Assembly (NCBI GenBank): GCA_036429605.1
Contig: JAVFKD010000010.1
Location: 1,116,001 to 1,180,000 of the forward strand
Direction of reading: 5' to 3'
Source of the DNA: Cladobotryum mycophilum
Taxonomy: Eukaryota > Ascomycota > Sordariomycetes > Hypocreales > Hypocreaceae
Length of the DNA: 64,000 nt
The position numbers and the translations under genes were made by a program. The notes beneath the pieces are model-generated. The model did no database searches. It had not been told where the DNA came from and was given only the letters and a program-made list of their open reading frames with translations. Shown piece by piece: positions 1 to 10,689 of this stretch. How positions within the stretch are numbered: the first letter of the stretch is position 1; every line of letters begins with the position of its first letter.

Positions 1-510
1 TAGCCAGTCGTGAACCAGCTTCATTACATTGGTTTGGGGGTTGTTGCGATTGGGCAAGCACAACGTGTCTGCAATTTTCCGGTAGTCTGATTCAAATCGC
101 ACTCGAGAGCCTGCATGCACCCAGAACACCCAAGTATTAGGCGACACTCTTCTAGTTTGATGTGCGTAATAAATCACAATCTGCGACTTGCTTCGCCAGT
201 CTTAGAATACTAATCTCATAGATTTCCAACAAGGAGATGGTTCAACTTACCCAATACCCCCGAGTCCAACGAGGGCAGCCCTACCACCCGGTGCTGTGCA
301 CTTTTCGTGAACCCAGCCCAAGATTTCAGGGCGATGGATGAACCCGGGGTCAGGCGGGAATGGGATGGTAGCGCATGGCTCACGTCGCTGTGCTTGGGCA
401 GGTTCATATTCGGGGTTTTGGCCATAGAAATTGTTATGGATTACTTCCCCATGCATACCAGCGAGGACATTTCTCCCACGAACTTCACCTTGGTAGGTGA
501 ATTCACTCAT
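1..510 (-). CDS. NLR-type P-loop NTPase with N-terminal amyloid-like motif (3' end outside window)
   Basis: Start ATG at 510. Exon 1 is 510..251, intron 250..191 (60 bp, GTAAGT..AAG), and exon 2 runs from 190 off the window edge. Residues 3-29 hold the motif YQGEVRGRNVLAGMH followed by an Asn-rich stretch ending NNFYG. A Pro-rich linker follows, then Walker A GLGGIGKS at residues 82-89, split by the intron. The next block reads TWVFWVHAGSRVRFE, which is typical of fungal NB-ARC-type STAND proteins, often followed by TPR repeats. The short N-terminus has no enzymatic domain, so signalling probably goes through a partner. The divergent neighbour at 860 encodes a PNP-domain protein with a matching C-terminal motif. 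NB-ARC rather than NACHT is my reading of the Walker A context. The C-terminal repeats cannot be seen. Confidence 0.85.
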
Positions 511-859
511 AATTCTGAGAAAATAGCTCCTCGCGAGCGATTTGATGAAAGCCGGTTTCAGGGCATGAAGCGGTAAACAAAATACAGGTTGTGAAAATGA
601 GGCGGACGAGGCAACAGACGCCCAACACCCAAAGCTCGCAGCCTGATCTGTTTTCTGCACCAATCATGATCCTTGTTATGCACATATCAACCAATAGGTC
701 GTATTGCGGCAGTACACGACCCCGCCAAAGAGGCTCAGTAACTGAGACAAGTGCAGAAGTGAGGGGATCTATAAAAACCGCGAATGGCCATGCGTGAGGC
801 CCTGTCCCATGGTCATTCGCATCATGGTAGGATAGCGCATCAACTCCCACATCATTATC
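511..859. promoter_or_regulatory. shared divergent promoter of the NLR/PNP pair
   Basis: Only 349 bp separate the two divergent start codons (510 minus, 860 plus). The open reading frames crossing it on both strands look like chance. I see no clear TATA box. The layout suggests the NLR and its presumed effector are co-regulated. Confidence 0.45.
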
Positions 860-2191
860 ATGACTACTACTGCACCAACCGGGCGCGAAGAGTTCGACAT
901 CGCCATCATATGCGCGATTACAGCAGAGTACAATGCCGTTTGTTACATCTTTGATGAATTTTGGGACGAGACTGGCGACCGATACGGTAGGGCTATAGGG
1001 GACATGAATACCTATACCACAGGCCGTATCGGCAAGCACAACGTCGTCGTTGCCCTCCTCCCACAGATGGGCAAGGCAAACGCTGCCTCTGCCGCATCCA
1101 GCTTCCGATCCAGCTATGACGGCCTAGAGCTGGTGCTGCTTGTCGGCATTTGCGGGGGTGTGCCCGCGCCCCACGGTGAAGACGGATTCGACATTCTTTT
1201 AGGCGACGTTGTCATCAGCAAGTCGGTTGTTCAGTACGACTTTGGCAGAAAATATCCTGATAGGTTTCACCGCAAAGATACTTTTGAAGACAATATGAGC
1301 AAAGCCAACAAGAATATTCGAACTCTGCTACGGACCTTGGAGACAGACCGGGGCATCGAACTACTGCAAACACAGACGGCCCAGTTTCTGGTACAGCTTC
1401 AGAGCAAAGTAAAAGGAAAGAAGCGTCAAGCGCGAGCCAAGCCGGCATACCAGTACCCAGGGACAGCCAACGATCGATTATTTGAGGCGAAATATATCCA
1501 TAAGCATCGCTCTACTCCTTGCGACAAATGTGGCAGCAGCCCTGATGCCGTCTGCGACAATGCTCGTCACGCAACTTGCGAGGACCTTGGCTGCGAAGAG
1601 AGCCAGATTGTTCTTCGACAGGCACTCCAAGAAAAGAAAGAAACGGAAAAGAGCAGCATTGAGGAGGCACAGGAACCCTTGATTCACATTGGAGCCGTGG
1701 CTTCAGGCGATATCGTCATGAAATGCGGACTGGATCGCGATTCTATCGCGAGAGACACAGACGTCATTGCCTTTGAGATGGAAGGGGCCGGTGTTTGGGA
1801 GGAGGTGCCCTGCATCATCATCAAGGGCGTTTGCGACTATGCCGACAGCCACAAGAACAAAAGCTGGCAAACCTTTGCTGCTGCGGCCGCTGCTGCTGCT
1901 GCAAGAGCCCTTCTTGAGAGGTATCCAAAGAGGGACAGGGTAATGAGACGGATCAGCGAGCAGAATGGAGTAGCCTCTCCGGTGACAGGCAGTGAGGCCA
2001 CCCCGAGGACAGGCGGTCCAGTTTTGGTACCGTACAGGGAGCCGGCTGCTATGGCTGACCAGAAACCACAGACGATTGAAGAGCCTCAACGCTACCCGGG
2101 GGTGACATTCAACGCACCTGTTACGGGTCATAATGTGATTACTGGAATGAATGTAAATGGAGGAGGTACAATGACCAACACCTTTAACTGA
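860..2191 (+). CDS. PNP/UDP-phosphorylase-like effector with C-terminal amyloid-like motif
   Basis: Single exon, 443 aa. Residues about 13-135 and 275-355 form a nucleoside phosphorylase / MTA-SAH-nucleosidase-type fold: DIAIICAITAEYNA, LVLLVGICGG, then EMEGAG (306-311) and KGVCDYAD (323-329), where this family keeps its substrate-binding Glu and catalytic Asp. Between the halves is an insert with Cys 221, 224, 232, 240 and 245, a possible metal site. After a low-complexity Ala run (340-350) and a linker, the last 30 residues carry FNAPVTGHNVITGMNV plus a Gly/Asn/Thr tail. This matches the N-terminal motifs of the NLR at 1-510 and the NACHT-WD40 protein at 33601-37256. PNP domains are common effector domains of fungal NLRs. 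Here the domain is a separate protein, presumably recruited through motif-motif amyloid contact (inference). Which nucleoside or nucleotide it acts on is unknown. Confidence 0.88.
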   Translation: MTTTAPTGREEFDIAIICAITAEYNAVCYIFDEFWDETGDRYGRAIGDMNTYTTGRIGKHNVVVALLPQMGKANAASAASSFRSSYDGLELVLLVGICGGVPAPHGEDGFDILLGDVVISKSVVQYDFGRKYPDRFHRKDTFEDNMSKANKNIRTLLRTLETDRGIELLQTQTAQFLVQLQSKVKGKKRQARAKPAYQYPGTANDRLFEAKYIHKHRSTPCDKCGSSPDAVCDNARHATCEDLGCEESQIVLRQALQEKKETEKSSIEEAQEPLIHIGAVASGDIVMKCGLDRDSIARDTDVIAFEMEGAGVWEEVPCIIIKGVCDYADSHKNKSWQTFAAAAAAAAARALLERYPKRDRVMRRISEQNGVASPVTGSEATPRTGGPVLVPYREPAAMADQKPQTIEEPQRYPGVTFNAPVTGHNVITGMNVNGGGTMTNTFN

Positions 2192-3155
2192 ACCATGATA
2201 GGATCTAGCATACGTTGATACGTTTGATAGACTTATTTGATCAATGTCTAAGAAATGGGTACCCTTTTTTTATGATACCTTGACGTGATCTCGTCGACTG
2301 GTTCCATGAACCTGGGAACAGCATTGAATTTCTTCTGCGCGATTATTTCCAACAGATTGCACCTACATGAGACAGCGAACAGCCCTGAAAGAGGTCAGCC
2401 CAAAAATTCCTGTGCAGCGGAGGCCTCCCAAAGTGCGGCTGCTTGTTGGGCGCCGATTCCAACAGATTGGACCACGACATTATGATCGGAATGCAAATCA
2501 CTGGCTATTATTGTGACACAATGCAGCGTTCCATATTTCATGCATGCAGCGATCTGAGGAGACCAATCAAAATATCCTTAACCTGCATCTTCAATTCTGC
2601 ACATATCCTGCCTGGTGGTCAACAGATGTTCGTGTTTTATTGGTAGCCTTGTTTGTTGCCTCCCCTGGAAGTGGGAGATTCTTGAGGGGCTTGGAATCCT
2701 GTCGCCAGCTCCGCCACAGATCCATTGCCCAACATTTCTTGAGCCTGGTTCTAAGCCCTCGACACTTCATTCATCTCGCAAGTGGCGTACATACCAAACG
2801 AGAACAATAACAGAGCATCCGAATAGCGATGCCGGGAGTGGGGCCGGGTCAGTGCCGGGATCCACCGCTGGCACGGGCCGGGCAATTGGAGCGTGTTGCC
2901 ACCAATACCTTTAGCAGAATTATGTTATGAGAGCTGGTATATGTTTATAAATTTGATAAAATTATCTATTTAAAAGACACTTCTGTCTTTTTCTTGTTTA
3001 TTTTACAAGATGCTCGAAATGAGATTACTGTGGACCGCGACCTTGCCGCGAATTCCATTCATCAGCTACATTCCGTGACAACCCCGCGCTATATCCATCA
3101 TCATGGATTTCGTCGGGGCCGAGAAGACCAAGCAAGACATTTTCAGTCTGTGCAT
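2192..3155. other. intergenic; possible decayed coding fragment
   Basis: No complete gene seen. Positions 2286-2510 on the plus strand contain two short protein-like stretches in different frames (DLVDWFHEPGNSIEFLLRDY, and further on LLVGRRFQQIGPRHYDR). Both are cut by stops, so this could be a relic I cannot name. Around 2935-2990 it is AT-rich. Confidence 0.3.
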
Positions 3156-3577
3156 TTAGTTGAAGGGGCAGGGTCCGCAGACGGACTCGACTTGCTGAAT
3201 GGCTATTAGTAACTAGAACCTCGAACATGACTAGATATACTTACACCGGCGCAGCAGTGGTTGCCGTTTCCATCGGGAGTGCAAGCATTGCATCCGCAAG
3301 CACGAGCCTAGATGGTGAACATCAGTTTTCTTATCTTGATAGTTCCGCATTACGGAACGAGCACGGTTCTTATTTTTCTTACACAGCAGTGATGAGCAGG
3401 GCAGCCCTACTTGGCTATTAGTAAAGTCATCTTGTAGGGGGCGGGGTCAAAGTCTTCACTCACAGCTCGCTTGGAGATGTCACCAGCAACACTCCAGCCG
3501 CTCACATCGCCGCTGATTCCAGTGATGCCAGCAGCAGCAGTGGCGGCAAAGACGAAAAGGGCACCGATGAACTTCAT
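3156..3577 (-). CDS. small secreted cysteine-rich peptide (3 exons)
   Basis: Exons 3577..3464, 3307..3245 and 3194..3156; introns of 156 bp (GTGAGT..TAG) and 50 bp (GTAAGT..CAG), all phase 0. The product is 71 aa. Residues 1-17 form a hydrophobic signal peptide (MKFIGALFVFAATAAAG). A pro-region of about 20 residues ends in Lys-Arg at 36-37, a Kex2-type site. The predicted mature peptide of about 34 residues has seven cysteines in the pattern C-x-C-x2-C-x8-CC-x7-C-x2-C. No exon is long enough to stand out as an open reading frame. The consistent phase, sensible splice sites and signal/Kex2/Cys layout make it convincing. I do not recognise the family; a secreted effector or antimicrobial-type peptide is possible, but function is unassigned. 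Confidence 0.7.
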
Positions 3578-6056
3578 TTTGATGTTTTGGGAGGAGAGAG
3601 AAAAGATGTGGAGTGGTAGAAGTATGCTTTTTTGCTTGGGGCTGAAGACTGGATGGTTTGATGCGGAAATGCGCTATTGTCTGGAATACCTAGATACTAT
3701 ATATCCATCCTTTTGCAATTTAGAATACCTCCTTCTTTCGGATAGTTCGGTGGAAATGTCAGTCTTGTTCGTGAGAAGATCTTCAAGTTCAGTTACCGAA
3801 TGGATAAGCCGGTATAGCAAAATGATCTAGGTGAGGTCAACACATAAGCTGACGGCAGCCGGCGATCCACGATTTACACAACCTTAAAGGAACCCATACA
3901 AAAGCCTTCTTTCTCCACAAAAAGGATTTAGACTCAGGGAGTTCTTCCGAAGGGGAGATGACGGCAGATGGGAACGGATCTCGGGATCAACCCGAGAGGC
4001 CGGCCTTGGTTGGTGGAATACGCAGTTCTCACTGTTGCTGACGGGCCCGACATCCCGGCGATGTGCCGATGTTTAATGTACGAGGTAAGACAGGAGATGG
4101 AATTAGCGTAAATCCGTTGAATGGGAGGAAGGGGACAATCATGTTCGGTGAATAAAACGGAGTTGGAGGTGTACCCGCCGAATCGTTCCCTCGTGTTATG
4201 AAATCCGCGGATTTCCCACCTCGTTCAACGAAAAAGCCAGCATGCCGTGAATTGAGAGTGCATTGGGACTGCGAACAGTGAGATGCTCAAGCAATCAATT
4301 GTACAGCTAGATCATCGTGTAGGGGAACAGTCGACTTAATCAACACTCTCAGCCAGTAGGTACCCTAAAGGATCAGCAGAGCGTGAAAGAAACCTCCGAA
4401 CACAATGACGACAAAAGAAACACTACAAAGACAGAGATCGACATCTGAAACTATGAAATTATGTTAGCGGTGAGAGTGGGACGTAAGAGGGGACGGAGCG
4501 AAGGATGTTCATCCCGGATTATGTGGTCGTGTGTCTCGTTGCGGACGCGAAGTAACCTCAAAGACTCCACTATGACATGGAGGTATCGGACAGGGCGAGA
4601 AACGGTGACTGGAGAGCCTAGTAACAATTCTAGAATGAACAACCATGGCAGTAAGATTTCATTCTCTTCTCTTTTCATTACAGAGTACATGTATGACCAC
4701 TCTCCCTCACTGTTCACAAACATGACTACGTGAGACATTGAGAGGTTCTCGGCAAACCTAGCTTCACTCTTTATGTCTCCCTAAATGACAATATAAAGCT
4801 AAATATTCTCAACTGTTGCAGTATTATTAATTAAAAGCCTCCAATTCCCATATTCTTCTTTTCAGTCGAAGTTGACTCGGATGGTTCTGAGATGCAAGTG
4901 TTTGACAAGCCAAGTTTGTGCATGGCAAAGATTTCTCATCAGGTTACATCCATGAGTCTATCGACTTCATTCGCATTCTTAATTTGCACTCACTCATTCA
5001 GTATTGGCCTTGTGTCACTGAGCTACATCCAGCTGCTGGAACTGACCCATAGACTATGATCTGCTTCTAGGTTCATGTTCCATCAAGCCTTCCCCGTGTC
5101 TCCATGTCCATCCATCAAGAGTTTGAGATATCTCAGTGCCTACTTTGATACTTCCCTAAGTCGATAACCTTAATTTTAAGCATTTGTTTGCCTGAAAATA
5201 TCTTCCAAATCTAGATTCTCCTTCAATGTTAAGCTACGTAAGAACAAGAGGGTCTGTGTGCTTGTAGATGCGTTTCTGGATGGTATGGTCTGCTGTGGAC
5301 ATGTCAATGCCTACAATATATATAATGCCTGAGGATACTAAGAAGATCCATGGATGTAAATGAGTGCCGAGACAAGGGTAAGCTTACCATTGCTAGAGCC
5401 TGCGACTTTGAGCTTAATTCTATTCGGTATTGTCGGGTTAATGAAAAGCCCGTGCCAATGCCCGATCTAAACAGGCATAGTTTTCAGAATCCCCGTCCAT
5501 AGAGAGGATGACAGTGCACCTGGTTGCTCATATAAAGCTGTAGCGGCATGGAAAGCAACGGCTTAGTGATATCTTCAAGGTTCCGTTTCACTAACGGATC
5601 CTACAGCGACAGGGCTCCGAGTTGAAAAGTCTCTGATCTTGGCAATGGCGTCAAGGGATATGGCTGCAGGGTAGTGGCTAAAAGACACCAAACTCATCCA
5701 GGCCATACCCATGCTGGTTCTAGATCCTGAGATCCCACCCTGGCTTGAACGGCCAGGATGATGAGCAGGGTAGCGAGACCTGTCCAAAATCAGCACAAGC
5801 TATCTCTACGCTATAGACAAGAGATGCGTCGGCTGCTACGAATTGTCGATAATACGATGACAATCCTTTTCGAGTAACGACCCAGAGTCGCCACCAAAAG
5901 TGCAGCTCGTAGGCATGCCATAGATGGTCTTTTTGTATTTTATGAAGTGTCTCTTTCCCCTACACAGCAAATAGAGCTGCCGTGGGGTTCTCGGTTCAAA
6001 GCCTTGCATAAAATAAATGACAACTGGCCATCTCTACTCGTATGCACCTCGCAAGT
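3578..6056. other. intergenic, no gene recognised
   Basis: About 2.5 kb. The first part is the promoter of the Cys-rich peptide, with a TATATA-like stretch near 3697-3706. Open frames of 60-95 codons on both strands (for example 4461-4733 and 5575-5796) show no recognisable protein features and no plausible splice chain. Confidence 0.4.
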
Positions 6057-6777
6057 TTAAACAACCTTGATAACAACCTCTCCCTCCCCCACAGGCCTTT
6101 CAAATCCCTCACAATATACTTCAAAAATTCCCTCATCGACATTAAACGCCGAGTCTCCATCCCGACGTCCATCCTCCACACTCAGCGCCTCCCTGCGAGC
6201 TCTCCTCTCCTGAATCCTCCTCCACAGGACTTCCTTCTCGGCATCAAGAAACACAAGCAGCCATCGTCCGCCATTCGATTCCACAATTTTCTTGAACTCG
6301 TTGCGATATTCCCTATTCCAGAACGCCAAATCTAGAACTATGTCTCTCTGTCCCTCCTGCAAGAGGGAGATGAGCGTAGTCTCAAGGCGCTGTCGAGCTT
6401 CGACTTGGTAATCGGCATATTTGTCGGCTGGGTAGTCGATGGCGTACAAGCCGTGTTCCGCGTGAATGATGGCGTCGATGGAAAGTCTAGTGAAATTAGG
6501 TAGCTGGGCGACTATGCTTTTGGAGAATGTTGATTTTCCGGCCCCTGGAAGATTGAGCATTGACGCGCGCAGCTATGGTGAATTGTTCGATCCTTACCAG
6601 AGATTCCGCATGTCATGACGACGATTGGCCTGGGATCCTGCTCTGTGTGGTGCAGTTGAGGGAGAATCTACTCCTCGAGTTCAGTACGTTTTCTACCAAC
6701 TTTGCGGGCTCCGTACCATTTCCAGGGGGATCGATGTCTTCCCCCTCATAAGAAGGGTTGCCATCTTTAGTAGCCAT
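6057..6777 (-). CDS. small P-loop kinase / AAA_33-like ATP-binding protein
   Basis: Exons 6777..6688, 6637..6598 and 6544..6057; introns of 50 bp and 53 bp (GTAAGG..CAG). The product is 205 aa. Walker A reads GISGAGKST and is assembled across the second intron. Downstream come LSIDAIIHAEHGLY, VLDLAFWNREYRNEF and WLLVFLDAEKEVLWRRIQERRARR, the strand, Asp and Arg-rich lid pattern of small P-loop kinases related to the AAA_33 / zeta-like / chloramphenicol-phosphotransferase group. The substrate is unknown. The first exon (an acidic 30-residue leader) is less certain. A start at the ATG inside exon 2 (MTCGISG) would also give a working P-loop. Confidence 0.75.
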
Positions 6778-9026
6778 TAGAAACGACTTATTTCTTCAAC
6801 TCCACTCAAGTTGAGATAGTCAAATTATGCCTTTTGATGAGGTGAGGGCTACGGACTATCATTAATTAATAAACCAAGGGGTCATGAATGACTCACTCCG
6901 TCTTAGTTTCCGGATCGGCTCAGCTATGAGTCAACCCCGCCACCATTTACCTACCCATACACCATACACCGCACGAGTCACTATGTGTAAAGAGGTCTGT
7001 AGTGGTATATTGATGGACTCTCATGGGAGCTAGCATGCGATGATGCTATAGTCTCTAATTCCCAATCTCAGACACCATATAGCAAGACTATTGGAGCCGA
7101 GTCTGGTCCGTAATAGGCAGATGTATGAAATCTAGATAGACGTGCAACAACTATTAGCTGGACTCCAATATGTAATAATGGCGATAAAATTGACAAAGTA
7201 AGCGAGATACTGGTTTCATGGCAAGAATTGTGTGCGTTGTGATTCTGCATTACAACCAGCAATTACTTTCTCCTCCAGTAACCTACCTGGAAGTGCCTAC
7301 TAATACCAGCCCCTCCAACCGCTTAGCTACCCCGAGACGAAATTGAGAGCAGTCAGCCCGCTGTAGTTGGCAATTGGACGATCATGTATATTTAGAAGTG
7401 CTCTAAAGCTATCGACATCGCCAAGGCAAGGAGCTTGCGCAGAGTGTTCCGCCTTTTTCCCGCCATATTGCAAATATAATTGGAGCACTACTCCATCCAA
7501 GTCGCATTCTATGCCCCCTCATTTCGTGACTGCGTCCGTCTACCCCTGAGAGTGGTCTAGCGAAATGGAAGCAGCTTTGCTCGCATTGAAGACAGCCGCT
7601 TGGTGCAAGACCTGTTGTCCCTGGGAGTCTGTGAGAGTTATATTAAAGATAGCAAGGCAGATGGCTGTGGAGATACCAGCTCCAGAGCTGTCCAATGATA
7701 GTGGAGGATGATGATGGAGAGTGAGTCGGCAATATTTTCTTAGAGATAACTTGCTTCCTTGAATAGTTTTCGTCACCTATCCTTTCCTCCAACGAGCAAG
7801 TCGACCCCAACGAAACGTCTTGAGGATTAAGTTATTTTTATCCCGATGTCCCCAGCAAGAGACCCACTGTCTTGTGGCATGTATTCACCATGTAGATGAT
7901 GATCAGAGTAGAAGCGCTTTTCATCACCAACGTGTCCTTGTGGTTCCCAAATTTAGTGATACGTTCAAGGCAAGGTAGTTGGTGGTGAAGGTCGAATGTC
8001 GAGGTGATGGGTGAGAGATACCTGATCGCAATAGCAAACAAGATAGCGACCATGACGAGTCGAAGAGATCAAAAGTTGCCTTGACAAAGTGGTTAGAGTT
8101 CCTATCAAAGCAATAAGAATTGGAAAAATGGTAGCTGCGACAACAATGATTGAGACAACTAAACAAACGAAGACGGACTCAAAATGAAGAGTGAAATCGA
8201 GGCTGGAGTCCAAAAGACGCATCAACAGACGTCAGGCACAACATTACGCAAGCCTCTTCTTCTGTTCGTACCTTGCAGAAGAAAAGGTCAGTTCCAGGGG
8301 TGAGTTGAGGCGTGCCAGGTTGTCGGTCTCTCACAGAACAAACGGCTCAAAGGACAGATGCCATGTAGAAACGGTTTCATCCTCTCGCTAATGAGACGTC
8401 AATCTCAGTAATCCCTAGAGTTATAGCCAATGCTGTTGACTGCCTTATCATGCGCGCGCGCGTGTGTGTGGTGGGGATTCCTTGTATGTCGGACATTTTT
8501 ACCATCTTCGGCCATCGTGATGGAGCACCACATGCAATCGAATCGAACTGCATGAACCACGTTCATCGTCACAATCTTGGATCCCGTCACAATTCTTCAT
8601 TTTCTCTGCACACCCTTAACGATCTGATCCAGCCAGTCCATATCAGGAAAGCCGTTGATTGAGGCTGGTCCTGGGCTGAGCAAACCCCTCGCATCCAAGA
8701 TATTGTATGGGTGGAGCGCATCATGCAGCATAGAGGAAACGTGGGGACAAAACGGCCCCAGCTTCATAGAAGAGGTGGTTATATCTTTTATCTCTATAGA
8801 AAAGATTAGACTTGGAAATTTCTCACAAAAAAACCCAATTGGGGGGTGATGTCGAGAGTGAATGAATGGAGACACGTCTTCAGAATCGACACCACCGTCA
8901 TGAAAGCGTATTAATATCTGGCTGGTCAAATAATTGTGGCAAAATCTATACACACACTACTTTAATTAATATTCTATCTCTATCTCATGATGCGATTGTT
9001 ATATATATACCCCTATCCAAGTCCGA
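6778..9026. other. intergenic with protein-like fragments on the minus strand
   Basis: No complete gene model. Minus-strand 7327-7512 reads an ankyrin-like stretch (GDVDSFRALLN, then SGLTALNFVSG and stop). Minus-strand 7965-8225 reads a strongly hydrophobic helix (VCLVVSIIVVAATIFPILIALIG). These may be parts of one decayed or heavily spliced gene, but the joins are not secure. At 8450-8472 an alternating (CG)n(TG)n tract occurs. Minus-strand 8600-8770 ends with PASINGFPDMDWLDQIVKG, which is protein-like but unassigned. Confidence 0.3.
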
Positions 9027-10689
9027 TTACTCCTCGGAGTCGCTGGTCTCGGGCATTCTGACAAGCCACGTAATCCAAGATCCGAGAGTGGTCAATACAG
9101 TCGCGGCAATGAACGGCAGTGCTATCCATCCATCTCCCAAGCGCAGTCCAAGTGTATATGTTTCCGCTAACAGAGGTCCCGAAACCAATGTTCCAACGTT
9201 ATCAACCAAGCACATGGCAGCATGAAGTCGAGCGACCTGGTCCTTGTGAACCAATGCCGTCGCAACGCTTCGCATCAAACTACCACTTCCGAGACCAAAC
9301 GCCGTAAACGACATGCCAACCGCAACCAGACCAATGTGCCCACCAATTGATATGAGAAGGAATCCGAGCGGGAAGAAGAGGACGGTGAGTCGGGCGAGCC
9401 AGAGATCGCGGGGTGGGCCTCTCAGCTCGTATCTGTGCGTCAGGAATTTACCCAGCATATTGATAGCAAAGAGAAACACAACGACGGTAACGATGGCTCG
9501 AACGGTAAGAAGATAGCCCGCACTGGCTATAGAAATCGAAAATCTCTTTGAGATGTACTGAATAGCGATGTTGATGGACGATGACCCAAGTGTATTCATC
9601 AAGAAACTGAGGACCATGGCCATCAGAGCCGGTGACTTTAGAAGAAATCCGAATGAGTCAACTGCTTCGGCTGCCTTGTTCATTATGATTTCCATCCAAT
9701 GTGAGAACTGGCCATTTGATGCAAGTGAAGCCGTTTCGTCGGGTTCCGAGTCCGTCTCTACGGCAACTTTCTTGGTGATGGTCTCGGGTAGCGCCAATAT
9801 GAGTAGACATGTCAACAGTCCAATCGCATAGCCTACCAATATAGGCACAGTGTTCCCATACTTTTCCATCATCATGGAAGCGAGCGGGAGAGCCACAGCC
9901 TGTGATGTGAGAACTGCGACACCAATCTGAAGAAAGACTTTGCCTCTATAGAAAAGTTAGCCATTCACGAATACAAAAGATTTACTGCGCCAGAAGTATG
10001 CTTACCTTTCAGCTTCCGCAGTGACGTCTGTGAGCATGGAATAAGCAGTCGATGTCATGACGGGTCCCCCCGCCAATGCTTGTAAACAGCCAAGCGATCC
10101 ACACGGAGCGCAGAGGAAATATCCACCAGAGTCTACACACGAGCAATACAGAGGTCATGGCAGCAGCCAAACCCACTGCACAAAGTGAGAAGACGGGTTT
10201 GCGTCCCCAGCGGTCTGCGATGGATCCGTATGGCAGAGCAAGAAACACGCCTAAAACAAATTATCCATCAATTGCTGCATCCAATTGTTCAAACGAGCTT
10301 TACTGACCTGGCAAACCCTGGAAGAGGTACTCATAGCCGCGAACAATGGCCAGCTCCGATTGGACGGCCTCAACCTTGCACAGGCTCTCCGGGATAGAAC
10401 CAGGGTTGAGGAATCGCGATGGCTCCCGGCCTTCATAGTACCGATAGCAAGCGATGCTCTCATACACCCTCGTCAAGGGTAAATTGAGCATAAAAAGGGA
10501 AAAGTCCAGCCCAACAACGATGGTGAAGAGAATTGGCACGACCAGGCGCTTCCTGAGGTTTTCTTGGCGGCGAAGATTGTCAGCGATTTCGTCATCCTCG
10601 AAGCGGTCGCCAAGCAGGGGGCTGCCCTCCTCGATGCTACCGCCATTGTCGCCCCCATTCGCTGTCAGCTGAACGATGCCAGAACCCAT
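9027..10689 (-). CDS. MFS transporter (one-base frameshift in a C6 run)
   Basis: Exons 10689..10308, 10250..10006 and 9945..9027; introns of 57 and 60 bp. The product is a 12-TM-type major facilitator of about 514 aa. After an acidic cytosolic N-terminus and TM1 (VVPILFTIVVGLDFSLFMLN) comes motif A, LPYGSIADRWGRKP. The later helices match the fungal drug:H+ antiporter-like group of unknown substrate. In exon 2 the frame reads WLFTSIGGG and then derails at the six-C run 10066-10071. With five bases it would continue PVMTSTAYSMLTDVTAEAER, as this family does. Spliced length is 1546 nt, one more than a multiple of three. It is therefore either a pseudogene or a homopolymer error; the latter is favoured by four similar cases in this window. 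Confidence 0.85.

Noticed and set aside
1..60. Apparent frameshift in the NLR near the window edge
   Set aside because: Re-counting the C5 run showed the frame is continuous (NNPQTNVMKLVHDWL).
307..1039. Open frames crossing the NLR/PNP intergenic region on both strands
   Set aside because: Translations lack family features and overlap the supported genes; they are shadows of coding DNA and promoter.
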